Source: Scortum barcoo (lineage: Eukaryota; Chordata; Actinopteri; Centrarchiformes; Terapontidae). From it: a stretch of DNA of 64,000 bases. This document shows, in pieces, positions 45,736 to 58,022 of the stretch (position 1 is its first letter; the number at the start of each line of letters is the position of its first letter). The notes beneath the pieces are model-generated. The model made no database searches. It saw only the letters and a list, made by a program, of their open reading frames with translations, and had not been told where the DNA came from. The stretch is from positions 2,322,104 to 2,386,103 of the forward strand of contig CM041551.1 in the NCBI GenBank assembly GCA_023238725.1, given 5' to 3'. A program made the position numbers and the translations under genes.

Positions 45736-47632
45736 TTTATCGTTAGATTAGTGTTCACTTGCTGTTTTTTGTACTTAAGTACATTGTAAATGGTGATGCA
45801 GCCACTTAGCTTTGATTTTTTTCCACATACTAGTAGCCAGTTATTATGAACTTTAAAATGAAAGAAATTATTTGATTCAGCAAAGCGATTCGTAATTTAC
45901 ACCTCGACTTCCCTGACTTGGGGTGCAGCATGTTTTTTTTTGTTTTTTTTTTTGACAATTTCACCAGCTTCATCTGCCTTATTTGGATATTGAGATCTGG
46001 AAACAAAGCAAGCACAATTGAAAATGTAACTCACTTGTAACTGTACATTTTTATTATGCACACATTTGTCATTAAACTGAATGCAGAATACTGCACAGTA
46101 AAGCGGTGTTGCAGATTTACATAAATATAATATTTTAAAAATCACTCTTCAAATTATGAATGGCTGGAAAACATTCAATAGGTTAGAAACCCTATTAAAA
46201 TACCATGTAATATATTCCATTGCGCCAGTATGATGTTATTTTATTTAGCAGACCAAATATCTGTAACATACAATGTACATAAATGGCTGCCTGCTGATGG
46301 CTTCATTTAAATACACCCCGCAGCAGAACTCACTTTGAGAAAAAAATCGTGAAGATTCTCTTTGTGCAACGAGCAGTGCGACTTAATGTATCTCAATTAT
46401 CTTGTCTGCTTTAATGTACAGTACATGTGCACATGTGTATGTGAGAGTGTGTGTGGTGTTGGCACACATTCAAATTCTGCTGTGAACTCCTAATGGACAC
46501 CCTACATTTGATTCTGTGGATAACTCAAAGGACACATCGTCAACATTTAGATACGAGAGGCTACAAAGAGTTCTTGCACATTTCAGGCAGCAAGCATCCT
46601 TCCCTCTTAAGTGTCATATAGCAACATATTGCCAGCTCAAGGCCCTTGCCTGTGGAGTGTGGTGAGAAAAAAAAAATCCCCTCCTAGCTATAGACATACT
46701 GGATAAGTGCTATCAGAATTGAACTTAAACACTAATTAAAACTGAAGTTTCAACATGACTTTAATAAGGGTTATCCATAGTGCATTGGGTGAGTTTAATG
46801 CTGCCAATTCAAAGTTTGGATACAGTTATTTTTAATTTACTCTCAGGATCAAAGTCCTCCATTATTCTCAGCATCTTCACTCATCTTTTCTCTTTTAGCC
46901 AATCTTGTGATTCTTCTGCTTCTCTGTGCATAATGAGTTCAGGGGATTGGCATCAGAGTTAAGACTGACTTTTCACCTCTGGACCAAAGTGAAAAATTGT
47001 GTTGTAAAGGTATAGTACTGGGAGTGTGTGTGTGAGTGTGAGAGAGAGAGATAGTTGAAGCTAATGTGCCACTTCTACAGTGTTTTGATGTCTGCTGAAG
47101 CTGGTGCCTGTCAATATGCCAGCTACTATAATCCTTTAAAAAGATTAGGATTAATGGCCCTTGGGCCTCACTGACTGCTCCACTTGGAAAGATGAATACT
47201 TATGAATGAATATACATTAAAATAATCAGCTAGTGTTTGTTTTCTCTTATGTTTGAGAGCAGGGGTCGCAATTAGTTTCGGCCATGGGCCAGGTTTTTTA
47301 AGCACTGTTCTCTGTGGAGCCAGCAGGTCCAGTGGAGCCACAGGACTGTTATCTTTGTATTTATAGTAATCAAGCTGTTTGGTTGTGATATTTGTTTCTT
47401 GTCATTGAAAATGCGTTGAATGTTCTGGCCTCTTAGAGATGATTTCCCTCTTGAAATCACTGAGCTGTGACTGATGTGAGCTTTATCATGCTGATCAGAT
47501 AAAAGACTGCAGGGCATTCACAGTGTTCATAGAGTTAAAATGGACTTTTAAGCCATCATCTTAACATTAAAATAGCATGTCACCTTAAATGTTAGCATGT
47601 TAAAATATACCATATTATAATTATTATCTGTG
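45736..47632. other. Non-coding DNA, no gene recognised
   Basis: AT-rich sequence with short T, A, GT and GA runs and no recognisable exon. Confidence 0.55.
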
Positions 47633-47740
47633 GGGTAGTAATGGAGAGAAACCAAGTACATTTACTTAAGTGCTGTATAAGTACTTGTGGTGTTCTTGGA
47701 ATTTCCATTTAATACTTTAAATTTACTCCACTATATTCAT
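47633..47740 (+). repeat. Dispersed fish repeat (AAGTACATTTACT family)
   Basis: AAGTACATTTACTTAAGTGC, ATAAGTACTTGTGG, AATTTCCATTTAATAC and TTTACTCCACTAT follow in the order of a common teleost non-coding repeat whose core is a palindromic AAGTAC-rich stretch. This copy is diverged. Confidence 0.55.
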
Positions 47741-47930
47741 CTGATATATAACTGTTTGAGGTCCAAAAAGGAAAAAATATCCAGTATTTCTCAAAAAAGA
47801 TGTGAAGATTAGAGAAATGTCCAAACAGTGAAAACAAATGTGTGCAGTCATACTTTTTTATGAATACAAATACCAATACAAACAACTTTCTTAATCCTGA
47901 AGGAAATTGTTTTGCCAAATAGAGAGTACA

Positions 47931-47931
<1 letters not shown>

Positions 47932-47966
<35 letters not shown>
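47932..47966. repeat. (AAT)n microsatellite
   Basis: About 11-12 uninterrupted AAT/TAA units. Confidence 0.93.
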
Positions 47967-47967
<1 letters not shown>

Positions 47968-49029
47968 ATTTCTTCTTTTCTCTCCATTTATCATCTCATG
48001 ACCCTTCAGATTTATCTTGTGACTCTTGAGCAGCTGCGTCAGAAAAATACACAGTGGTGCATGTAGTATTAATAATCTAATAATAATGTTGAGAAAATAA
48101 GAATAAATAATCTATAAAATATGAATAATATATGAATCTTATTCTTATTCCATTTGTAATATTTATGGACTTTTACCTAAGGAGGATTTAAAAGCAAGAC
48201 CTTTTGCCCACATTACAAAAGGGACTCATTTCTTTCATGTGTCTATTTCCTGCATGACCTCACAGGACAGCAACCATGACTACAGACATTAAATCATGTT
48301 TCATTGTATTTTGCTGCAATATTATTTTAAGAATCATTGTTTGGTGGGAAGTAGAGTCCTGTGTAATTTCCCCTCACATCAAACATAATTCAGATACAAT
48401 TCAAAGACCACCACCAGAGCTTAAATGAATGATTTCCCTTTCAGCTTAAAATTAAATCAGGCTACTTCACACACTTGTCACAGCTGGTGACTGCAAAAGG
48501 AGTCATAAATTCACAGCTTCAAACATGTTTGAAATTCAGTGCCCACTGTTCATGAATGGATGAAAGGAAAGATCACCACTCGGCTATACAATGCTCAGTA
48601 CAAAGTAAGTGGGAGCATTTTATGAGGATTGTAATTAGTTTTTTTGGTAATCTGTTCTGATTGTATTTTAAGACATTTCTCTGATGAAGATATATTTTTA
48701 AAATTACAGCTTCATCACAGTAGAACGTATAAGAAGATCCCATAGAGAAAAGTGCACCTGCTGCTAAATGACCTCTTGTTGTTTAAGCACAGGAAGCTTG
48801 TAGCCTTGAGCATATCTATAAATGAAAACAAGAAAAAACAGTGGAATAAACGCAGTGAATTGTATTTGGTGTGTGTCATCTAGCATCAGGATTGCCTTCT
48901 GTGTGCCACAGAGTATAGTGGAATCTAATCACTTGATGAATACGAACAAGGACTACAAATAAAGGTAATGAGTAGACTATTCTGTGAAAAATAAGTGTAT
49001 AAATAGCATGACAGTATAAAAACAAAAGA
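47967..49029. other. Non-coding DNA, no gene recognised
   Basis: AT-rich sequence with no recognised feature. Confidence 0.55.
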
Positions 49030-49566
49030 CCAATAATACCACCCCCACCCCATTGGGCATGGTGGTCTGTTCTCCTCAAGCACAGGTCCTGGAAGTTTAA
49101 GGGTTTTATACAGGGGTTTTTCAATATCTTAAATGTTCCTGGGATTGGGCTCTTCAGGACAGAGACCTCGGATGTTGTACCTGCTGGAGCCACCCCTGTA
49201 GTTTGTGGCTCACAGCCCCCAGTGCTCAAATCACCACAGATACCACAGCCCTTGGTATTTTTCCAGCTTCTTGTGTTCCTTCTTCCGGATGTTGCTGTCA
49301 CTCGGGATTGCTACATCTATCACCACAGCCTTCTTCTGTTGTTTGTCAGTCAACATGATGTCAAATTGGTTCGCCATCACCGGTTTGTCAATCTAGATCT
49401 AGAAGTCCCACAGGATCTTAGCTCAGTCATTCTCAATCACTTATTGAGTTTGTTTTCCATTCTCACCGGGGGGACTTCAAGATCAAGATCTTTGCACAGT
49501 CTGCACACTGGGGTTCTGTCTAGTGTGGTGGAACCCTGTCTCTACTAATCTTGTACTGAGTGCCTG
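49030..49566 (-). mobile_element. LINE ORF2 C-terminal fragment, downstream half
   Basis: On the minus strand the translation, over shifting frames, gives ALSTRLVETGFHHTRQNPS near 49555-49500, then AKILWDF, DKPVMANQFDIMLTDKQQKK, VVIDVAIPSDSNIRKKEH and GTTSEVSVLKSPIPGTFKIL. This is the C-terminal part of a fish non-LTR retrotransposon protein of a family often annotated as RT-containing LINE. At least three stops or frameshifts occur. It continues the fragment at 50546-50820 after removal of the inserted LTR-like block. Confidence 0.8.
49563..49566 (+). repeat. Target-site duplication CCTG, left copy
   Basis: Repeated at 50546-50549 and directly outside the inserted block. Removing the block and one copy restores continuous LINE coding sequence. 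Confidence 0.8.
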
Positions 49567-49832
49567 TGTGATAGATTTTCTAGTTAAAAGATGATTATGG
49601 GAAGATTTCAGCTGTAAATGTCAGAAAAGTCCATTAGAGTTCATGTGTAAAATGTTGTGTAACATGCTTAAATAGTGTTTAAAAACATTTAAAAAAAAAA
49701 AAAAAGGTATATTCACACTTCCCGGCAAGATCTGTCAATCTGTGATCTACTTCTCGCAGGCTTGAGAGACGCGTGTGATTGATTAGTCATGCCTGTAAGG
49801 TCCGAAAGGGGAGCTCTCGGGCAGGATGCCTC

Positions 49833-49900
49833 ATTCTCTGTGAATCTACAAGAGAGAAAGCATCGCGTCTGAGCGTTTTCATTCATCTCCCCTTTTCAGG
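49833..49900 (+). repeat. Internal direct duplication, copy 1 (68 bp)
   Basis: Differs from 50468-50537 only by two substitutions and a missing AT. It contains AAGCATCGCGTCTGAGCG and ends in a pyrimidine tract CTCCCCTTTTCAG followed by GTACAA. Confidence 0.93.
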
Positions 49901-50467
49901 TACAAAATGAGCGATTTTGCTCGTAAATGTTTGTTTGTTTGTTTGTTTTGCTGGTGTTTTGTTTACATGTTGACCGAGTTGAGAGTGTTTTTGAAGAAGA
50001 ACTTCATTCTATATTCAGATTAAAGTACTGAAAGAATTTGGAGCAGCTAGCAGACTGTAATCCTGGCTATGAGAAAGCAGCATGATGCTAGTTAAAGTGA
50101 AACATACTGTGTGCATTTGGCTTGTTTGAGCTCAGTAATATGCATATACAAAGTAAGGCTGCTAAAGCACATCTGTATATTTAAGTGTTATTCTTTGTCT
50201 TTGGTTAGTTGCTAATGTGTTTTGCGTTTTTAATGCTTACTGTAGCCCAACTGTTTAAGATAGGAAATAAGGAGTTTAATACATAGTACCTTTGTTTATT
50301 TCTAGTTGTTTTCAGCTGTATGTATTGGTGTAGCACTTCATAAATACTTAACCTGTACAGTTGAGTAAAAAGGAAATGTATGATATTGCATCACAAGTAT
50401 TGCATTTTGTAAATAAGTTTTTTTTTTTTGTATGCATTTGTATCACTTGTATTTTGAAAATAATACA

Positions 50468-50537
50468 ATTCTCGGTGAATCAACAAGAGAGAAAGCATCG
50501 CGTCTGAGCGTTTTCATTCATATCTCCCCTTTTCAGG
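50468..50537 (+). repeat. Internal direct duplication, copy 2 (70 bp)
   Basis: Second copy, at the very end of the inserted block, ending TTTTCAGG and then GTGTTACA. Confidence 0.93.
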
Positions 50538-50545
50538 GTGTTACA

Positions 50546-50820
50546 CCTGCTCTTGTGCTGCCATGATCAGTGCTTCTCTGCCGTGATGGCTCGGACCTTG
50601 TGCCTTCCATTCAGCTGACTTTTCAGGACTTGTTTTACTCTCTGTAGGTATTTGGTTTTGGCTGACTTCCTTGCAGCCTCATCATGTTTCCCATTTGCCT
50701 GTTGGATCCCATGATATTTGTAGCTGTCCTGAACATCTGCAATGCTGCCTTCTGGTATTTTTACCCCCACAGCTCCGATCAGCTTCACTCTTTCTGATCC
50801 CATCCTGTTTGCAACACCAC
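50546..50820 (-). mobile_element. LINE ORF2 fragment, upstream half, with internal deletion
   Basis: On the minus strand the frame reads IPEGSIADVQDSYKYHGIQQ, ANGKHDEAARKSAKTKYLQR and VKQVLKSQLNGRHKVRAI, which is the RT thumb region of the same LINE as at 49.0-49.57 kb. Directly after KVRAI it jumps, with a frame change, to EALIMAAQEQ, which in intact members of the family lies well over 100 residues downstream. The copy therefore carried an internal deletion before the LTR-like block inserted. Confidence 0.8.
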
Positions 50821-51079
50821 ACAGAGACAGAAAAAAATAACAAGAGCAGTCACAGAATGGAGTGTGCAAACTCAGTAGTGGTACTATAGTGCAGTTAAGA
50901 AAATTTAAAAAACAAAAAAAAACCTCCCAATGAACCTAGACACTGGTCCAGTGTCCATTTCTCTGTTGGTGCTGTGCAGAATACAGAGGTTACACACACT
51001 AACAATTAGACTCTATGGACAGCACTGTTTGTTGGTGTTCAATTGGTCTGTCAGTTTACCAAATTGGTTCAAAGTGCTA

Positions 51080-51175
51080 TATTGGCTGGATTGGGCGCTA
51101 GTGTCAGCTCGGATCAGCTCCACCTCCCACAACCCACTGAGGAAGTGGCATAGATCATGCATGGATGGATTACAG
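51080..51175 (+). repeat. Decayed GATG-tailed repeat end
   Basis: CAGCTCCACCTCCCACAACC, ACTGAGGAAGTGGCATAGAT and ATGGATGGATTA resemble a diverged copy of the 38.7-kb GATG-tailed end. Confidence 0.45.
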
Positions 51176-54100
51176 GAAAATATAGATATTTATCTCACCT
51201 TTCTCTTTTCTTTTATGTCTTTCTTGGTTACCTAGGTTAGCCTTACATTTTCCATTAGTCTCCTCTCTCACTTCCTTGTCTTGGTCATACCATGGTAAGA
51301 CCCTTACTCTAATAGGGGCAGGATTTTGATTTAACCCATTCTTGGTGTTAGCACCCTAGCCACCAAAATTATCTGAGAAACAAATTTTGAACACACCTCA
51401 TCCCACTGTGCCGCTGCCTGGACTAACATGAGGCTGGAATAACGTGACTGTGGGCTGCAGAAACATGTTACTGCAGGGCACTGTGGATGTTTTAGCCCTC
51501 TGATTACTATCTCCAACCTCATGAATGAATGAATTCTGGCAATGACTTAGCCTCTTTACCTGCAGGACAGTCCTCTGTGGTACAAATACATACAATAGGT
51601 TGCACGAGGCAGCATTTATCATGTGACATCATCTTGTTACTTAACAATAGGCAAACTCATAGTGTAATTAGCATGCATGCTGTTCACTTTTGTTAAGACT
51701 CAAGACTAAATTCACATGTAATGGCACCTGCTGTCTTTTGTATTTAAGGCAACTAGTTGCTCTTTTGCCTTGAGTTTTACTGGAACCATGGCAACCTCAT
51801 TTAGCATCTGATTGTGCCGAAAATATGTTTGTTGTATGTATAGATGTCTCTTTGAATTCCTGCCATAATACTGCTACTTGGAAATCTCTTTAGCCCTGCG
51901 TTGCCATGGCAATTCAGCTCCACTGAGCTGGTGAAGGGTATATATGTGTGTGTGTCAGTTGTGCCAAAGCAAAAGGGACAAAAGCGTGATTACTGAAATG
52001 ACTGAAGAGATAAAATATTGCCAGTTTTTACATAAGTTCCTGGCTCCTCACTTTGTAGACAGTTATTTATTAGTATTTTGTAGGTGACTCATGATGGTGG
52101 ATTAATGGAGACCCTGAGACTTCTACAGCAGTGGGGAGGGTGCATTAGTCTCTCAGCATTAAAAGCCTCTTGAGCTGGTGAGGGTTGGTAAGATGCAGGC
52201 TGGGATAGATGTGAGGAAGAGTGGGAAATTTAGTTTTTAAATCCTTCATCCAAACATGGTTTTAAATCCTTCATCCAAACTGATGGAAGTTTGGTGCAAA
52301 AGCAAGTTACATCGTAGCATCAGTCTGTGGTGGTTGAAGGACCCTACTTTGTAATGCAGACTTTTTTAAAAATATAAATTGGCAGTTTACAATACATGAA
52401 AAGACACTAGAGATCACTGTTCATTTCCCTGTTTTTTTTTTAAACAATGACCATGATCATTGCCTAAATTTGTCCAAGTAGTTTTTATGTTTAAACTTCA
52501 CCAAAACCTGAGTCACATCAGTCATTTCTGTCAGGTCCACAATACAAGTTTTACAAGCAAAACTGCATATTGTTTTTTGATGGAATACTCTTAAATAAGA
52601 TAAAGATAAAGGCAGTCCTGAAAAGTTGGTGAACTCTAGTCAGATTGGATCCAAGACAAGTTAGACTGTATCCCACAGACCAAAAAATACCCTTCCAAAT
52701 GGCCATAGAACTTCTCAAATCACTCTTACTGCATGCCATTGAATTCCTAATTATTTCTTTGCCAAGTCGTTGCTTGATACATTATGTTTAGTTCAGCTTC
52801 AAAGTTAGGGCCATGAAAGATTTGTGTCAGCTCAGATGGACAACCGCTCTCACCAATTATATTAACCTCTCTTAACCTCTGGGGATTAATACAATTTTCT
52901 AATATAATTTAAGATGAATTACGTTCAGCTAAAGAGTGGAAATGGGGAAAAACTAGCCCATCTCTGCCCAAAGGCAACAAAATTCACCTCCCAGCACCTC
53001 TGAAGCTTCCAGACTCTTTCCAGGCTTAGAGCAGATGCCTGCCAGCCAGCCAGAGGAGACTTGAGAACATTATTTTTTTATACAGATTAAACAAACAAGA
53101 TATAACATATTAATTAGTGAGCATTAGGAGTGCTGATAGGTGGACTACATTTGGACAGAGCCAGCCAGTTCCAGTTTTTCTGTCCTTATGCCACACTAAA
53201 CTAATCTATCACTGCCTATGGGACATATTTTTTTGTGCAGACATGCGAGTAGTGACGACCTACTCGTTTCACTCACAGCAAGAAAGCATATTTCCCAAAC
53301 TATCAAACAATTTTTTTTTCCCCCATTTACAAGGGCTATCCTCTCTGCCTGCCATTTACAAGTGGTGAATATATCATTTTAATGCACTGATACAATATAA
53401 GAGTCTATAGGCATATAGAAGGTGAGTGTATGTGACCCTAAAAGAGGATGCACATAGGAAGGTGTGCCAGAGCACTTATTCATTCCACAGCCTGCTTTTA
53501 CATTACAGATGCTTATTATTGTAAGTGAACTTTTATTACATTGAATATTGGACGTCAGAGGACACATGTACAGTGGTCTGATGTCTGAGCAACACTGCTG
53601 ATTTACTCTAACAGACATTCCTTAGTTGTGTTTTTGTAAGTATCTAACATCTGATATCAAGTTGCTCTCTTACCTGTCACAAAAACATCAGCATGCAGGA
53701 TGCATGAAAAACAGATTAGAAATAACCCATGAAATCACAGAAAAAAAAATAGACATCAATCCATTATACGGAGGTACTCTGTTTTAATGAAAACATTAAA
53801 GTTGCTATGAAATGAAAAATGACTCTTTCACCTGGTTAGCTGATAAACATTGACAAAATGGGAATGCTGTTTCCTGGAGACTTTAATAAAATGCTTTCAT
53901 TTCACAAGGTGAGATCTACAGCTCAATTAAATCTCCATCAGAACAGAGTAAGGAAAGGAAACAAGCCACTTTAACCTGTTCATTGTCCACAGTTCTGACA
54001 ATATGAGTGTAAATGAGAGGAAAGTCCCTTGAAAACAAAGCTTAGGTGAAATAATTTAGAGCGAATAATGAGAAAGACAACTGGTTCTTATTGCATAGAA

Positions 54101-56275
54101 CTTGTGTGTCCTCTGGATGCCTCAGTGTCATAGTCCAAAACCATGTCGCTCCAATAAAGTGTGGAGTTCCTGAAAAAAAGGCCAACAATCAGCAGATAAC
54201 TCACTAGGTTATTTTCTAAAATTGCAAGATACTTTCTAAATTCCCTTTCTACAGAATATGTCTTCTGAATATGTTTCTGCAATGTAGTGCTTTGTTACAG
54301 CTTCAACAGATCTATCAAAGATTTCTTTTCACTTCATGATAACTACATGTAACATTACATAATGCTTGCAAATTCACATAATTGGTAGGCATATTCCTAT
54401 ATTACACTGTGACAGTAACAATGGGTGACAAATTACAAATGGAAAACATGCAAAGAAAACATGCAAAGTGTTTTCCACTGGCTTGAGATGTGAGGCTGGA
54501 GCATGTGATTCATTTTTATTCTCATCAAACCATTCAGTGACCCCTCCTGCCCTACGGATGGGGGCATTGCCAACCTAGAGACTACCTCCATCAGGATAGA
54601 AATGTTTCATTGTGGGATAAAGGTGACTTCTCGTACACTTTGATAAGTCTTTACCATGTGGTGCAGATTTCAGTGCAGATCAAAATAAAAAAAGACTGAT
54701 TATTAGCAATTTTGTTCTTTTTCAGTTAAACACCATTAGTCATCAGCAGCAAGAAAATGTGCATTGCATGTGCAGTAAAAATGCATTATTCACTAGTTAT
54801 TAAAATCTTTGGACACAGTGGAATCTAAAGGTAACTGACCTTCTGTATTTTGCTGGAGCTCTTCCACACAGATTTAAGTTTATACAGTGACATTGTTTCT
54901 GTAGAAGCACATTTTTTTTACTTGAGAAAATCTCCAAACTTTCCTCTGGGTGATCAGAATATATTCTGTCTGTCAGCAGGACTGTTACAGTTCTCAGTGC
55001 ATGTTAGTGACCAAGTTGCTTGTCACACTATTTACACAGATATAAGCACATATAATTGCACATGAATTATATAACTAACTGAATGCAATCTGCAATAGTG
55101 AATAATACATAAAAATAGAATAAGCAGCAATAAGTAAATATATGTTACAAGATGGGGACCTAATTGTTTTCTGACAGGCAGCAGTAAGAAGCTTTGGCTA
55201 TTTCCTTTATGTTTTAGTACTTATTCTTAATGTCTGCCACAGAGTCAGATTTTTTGGTGACATCACAGATTTTTTGGTGACATCACTAATGACGGGGCTC
55301 TCTCTCTGGCTGAATTCAAGTTGCAGTCTCCAGAGCTGTCACCCACTCTCTTCTTGGTGAAGTAATCTCTTTGCAGCAGGGTGCAGTGAATTGGAGGGAA
55401 CATTAAACCTAACATTAGGTGCAACACTACTGCCTTTGTCCACCAACAAAATCAACACAAAATGTTTCATTAGGCTGATTTAAGTCTCTCCCGAAACGTA
55501 AATTCAACATGATGCTGAAAACATATTTAAGTTGAAGCATATTGATATCCATATTTAAAATATCTTAATCTCAGTAGGGCTATGTATCAGCAGTATATAA
55601 TGTACTGTTCTGTTCTTTTCCTGAAGGAGACACAGCTTGGATTCTCCTTTTGACTCATTTAAATACATTGTTAAACTGGATGCTGCTTGGAAAGGGTTAA
55701 GAGGATGTGAACAGCTGGTGTAATGTAAAGCACCCCAAAGCCAACTGTTATTTATTTATTTACTTATTATCCACTACGCCCTTTCTCTCTACAACCTTTC
55801 GACACACTTATTCCTGCACTTGGACAGAAAATTGTCATTGGATTTTAAAATGTGAGGTGCAGATTTATCCATTATGGACGTAATTCAGAGGGATACTGGG
55901 CTGATTGGATGTGTTGTAAGTGCACCTGTGCTGTGCTGTCTCAGCCAGGAACCAATCAATAGTCATTTATGTGTTCAAAATACAGCGTTTAGGCTTTTAA
56001 CCTCACCAAGAAAACATAATCACATCATCTAGGTGACTAGGTGTTAGGTGGTTTTTAATCTGTTTTCGCTCAGTATTTCTAAAACTTTGTGGGATGTAAT
56101 TAAATGTCATTTTATGTATAATGATCTTGCATTTTGAATTCAGACTGCAAAACACAAAGAGTACTACAGAAGCGAATGGGCCTATAAGATGTCAAACACA
56201 CGTTCAAAAACATTTAAAGTGTTCCAGCAGTCTGTTTTTGCCAATTTTTTTCTTTAAGTGATTAAACTGATGAAA
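51176..56275. other. Non-coding DNA, no gene recognised
   Basis: About 5 kb of AT-rich sequence without a recognisable exon or repeat family. Small local duplications occur, such as TTTTAAATCCTTCATCCAAAC near 52236-52280 (given as TTTAAATCCTTCATCCAAA) and AGATTTTTTGGTGACATCAC near 55246-55285. Confidence 0.6.
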
Positions 56276-56280
56276 CTTGG
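56276..56280 (+). repeat. Target-site duplication CTTGG, left copy
   Basis: Repeated exactly at 56768-56772 and abuts both ends of the LTR. Confidence 0.65.
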
Positions 56281-56767
56281 AGTCGCTCTGAGTACAATCT
56301 CCAAATGTTTACATATATGATGGAGGTGGAACGATGGCCTGGAACCTGGGCTGGTTGAGGTAGCGAGACTGACCCAGGGGTTCAGGAGGCAGAGAGAGCA
56401 GGAACGAGGGTGGGAAGCGAGCAGGCAGGTGGATGGCTGGCGTGGAGGCAACAGGCTGGCTGGCACAGGAGCTCTGAAGCACAGGACCAAGACTGGGTTA
56501 ACACAAGAGCAGCACGGGGAGAGAGCAAAACGCTAAGTTGGCCTGAGAACATAACACAACACTAGGTGACATAACAATCTGGCAAAGATCGGAGGGCTGG
56601 CCGGGGTAGATCTACTGCAGAGTGTGATGAAATGATTATGTCCAGGTGTGCCAGCCAGCGGAGCTCCGGAGCAGCCACACCCACACAGACAAAAAGAGAG
56701 AGACAAACACACGGAGAGATCACAGGAGACAAGAAGGCAGGAGAAATGAAAACATAATGGGAAAACA
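56281..56767 (-). mobile_element. Solo LTR A, 487 bp
   Basis: On the minus strand it starts TGTTTTCCC and is flanked by exact 5-bp copies of CTTGG. It shares CCTGTGATCTCTCCGTG, GCTGGCTGGCACACCTGG, CTCTGCAGTA.ATCTACCCC and TCAGGCCAAC, in the same order, with the plus-strand block at 58023-58430, so both belong to one LTR family. The 3' edge defined by the duplication is GCGACT rather than a canonical CA, which may be mutation or a misplaced boundary. There is no internal region. Confidence 0.72.
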
Positions 56768-56772
56768 CTTGG
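56768..56772 (+). repeat. Target-site duplication CTTGG, right copy
   Basis: Matches 56276-56280. Confidence 0.65.
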
Positions 56773-58022
56773 GGTTATGGCGGAACAAGTGCACAAGCAG
56801 CTTTCCAGATAAATCAATCTTTTCAAACACTCGTCTCCGAGTCTGGCCCAAAGTTACCACACAAGGTAATCGTCCGAAACAGCTATCACAGCTACCTGCA
56901 CATCTACATCCATCGCAACTTCAACAATCCTGTGCTGCATTTATTCCTATTGTTTTTGGTACTGTTGGGTACAGTTAATGCTTTTTTATGTTTGGTCCAG
57001 ATGACCTCAGTCTTTAATTCCAGTTTATTTCACAGAGGTGAAACTAAGTCTGCATGAAGACAATGTTGATCAGAGCCACAAATTCAGTTCTTGCAATTTC
57101 ACACTTTGCACTGCTGAGACCACTCTCATCCCTGGAAACATCTCGAGGTGCCTTTCTGCCTCCATTCTTCACCTTTTACTCCTCCTTTTAAATGTCTTTC
57201 TTTTCTGTGTATGCTAGTTTATATACAGTCAACCACCAATAATCCTGATGATACAACACGGGATAACCGGTCACTCAATCAGTCATTTGATTTAGTCTTT
57301 CAAGTTTCTTTAGTATAACAGTATAACCACTGTGAAGCCTTATCCATGTAAACATGGTGGGTGGATGAATATGCAGGGAGCTTATGTCAGCCACAGGTTG
57401 ACCCAGATGTACTGTAGATGTATGCAGTTGGCCAGTATGACTATAGCAGGGGGTTACTCTGTGTTTACTTGGGGTCAAGCATTTCAAATGATTTATGTAA
57501 AAATCATGTCTCTGTGGAAAGCTGTGGGAGGCTCCCACAGCTCTCCCTAATAATGCAACTTTCTATAAGTACATAATCACCAGTTTACAATGATGTTGTG
57601 AGGTCTTTAGAGTGATTTCAGTTAGGAAAGACTAATGTCTTACAGACTACAACAGGTGGATTTTTCCTCCAGTTTACAGCTTCATTGTGTCATGATATAC
57701 AGCACAAATGAAGCTAACAGACGGTTGAGGTTTTTTGTTTATTTCACAGCTACAGACAGTAGACAGCATCCTCAGGGGATTTGAAACAAGCAGACCAGAA
57801 AATACTTAGATTGACTTTTTAACTTCACTTACTTGACTGTTTAAAACATTTTCAAAGCAGATATATGGCTTTAATTTAAAAAGTAATAATGTGCAACGTC
57901 ATCTGGGGCACACACAGCAATGTATTTTCTGTCTTTGCTTTGGTTTGGAACAAACAGAGAGAAAGATGAGCAGTAAATAAATCTAACTAAACTGGCTGCA
58001 TCATGGGACCACCACACCTAAA
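56773..58022. other. Non-coding DNA between two related LTRs
   Basis: No gag, pol or env-like translation is visible, so the inverted LTR pair does not bound a provirus. The DNA is ordinary and AT-rich. Confidence 0.6.

Larger units (their letters stand above)
49567..50545. mobile_element. LTR-like insertion, 979 bp, nested in a LINE
   Basis: The block begins TGTGATAG and ends GTGTTACA, with TG/CA termini and a 3-bp inverted end. It is flanked by CCTG duplications. It splits the reading AAQEQ (minus strand, just right of 50549) from ALSTR (just left of 49563), which are contiguous in the intact LINE family, so the insertion boundaries are independently confirmed. It has no coding capacity. 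It contains a 68/70-bp internal direct duplication at 49833-49900 and 50468-50537. A solo LTR is the best reading. Orientation is uncertain. Confidence 0.8.

Noticed and set aside
48876..49301. 141-codon minus-strand ORF as an independent gene
   Set aside because: Its N-terminal half is an out-of-frame reading of the LINE C-terminus (the KNTKGCGICGD part) and its remainder is 3' flanking DNA.
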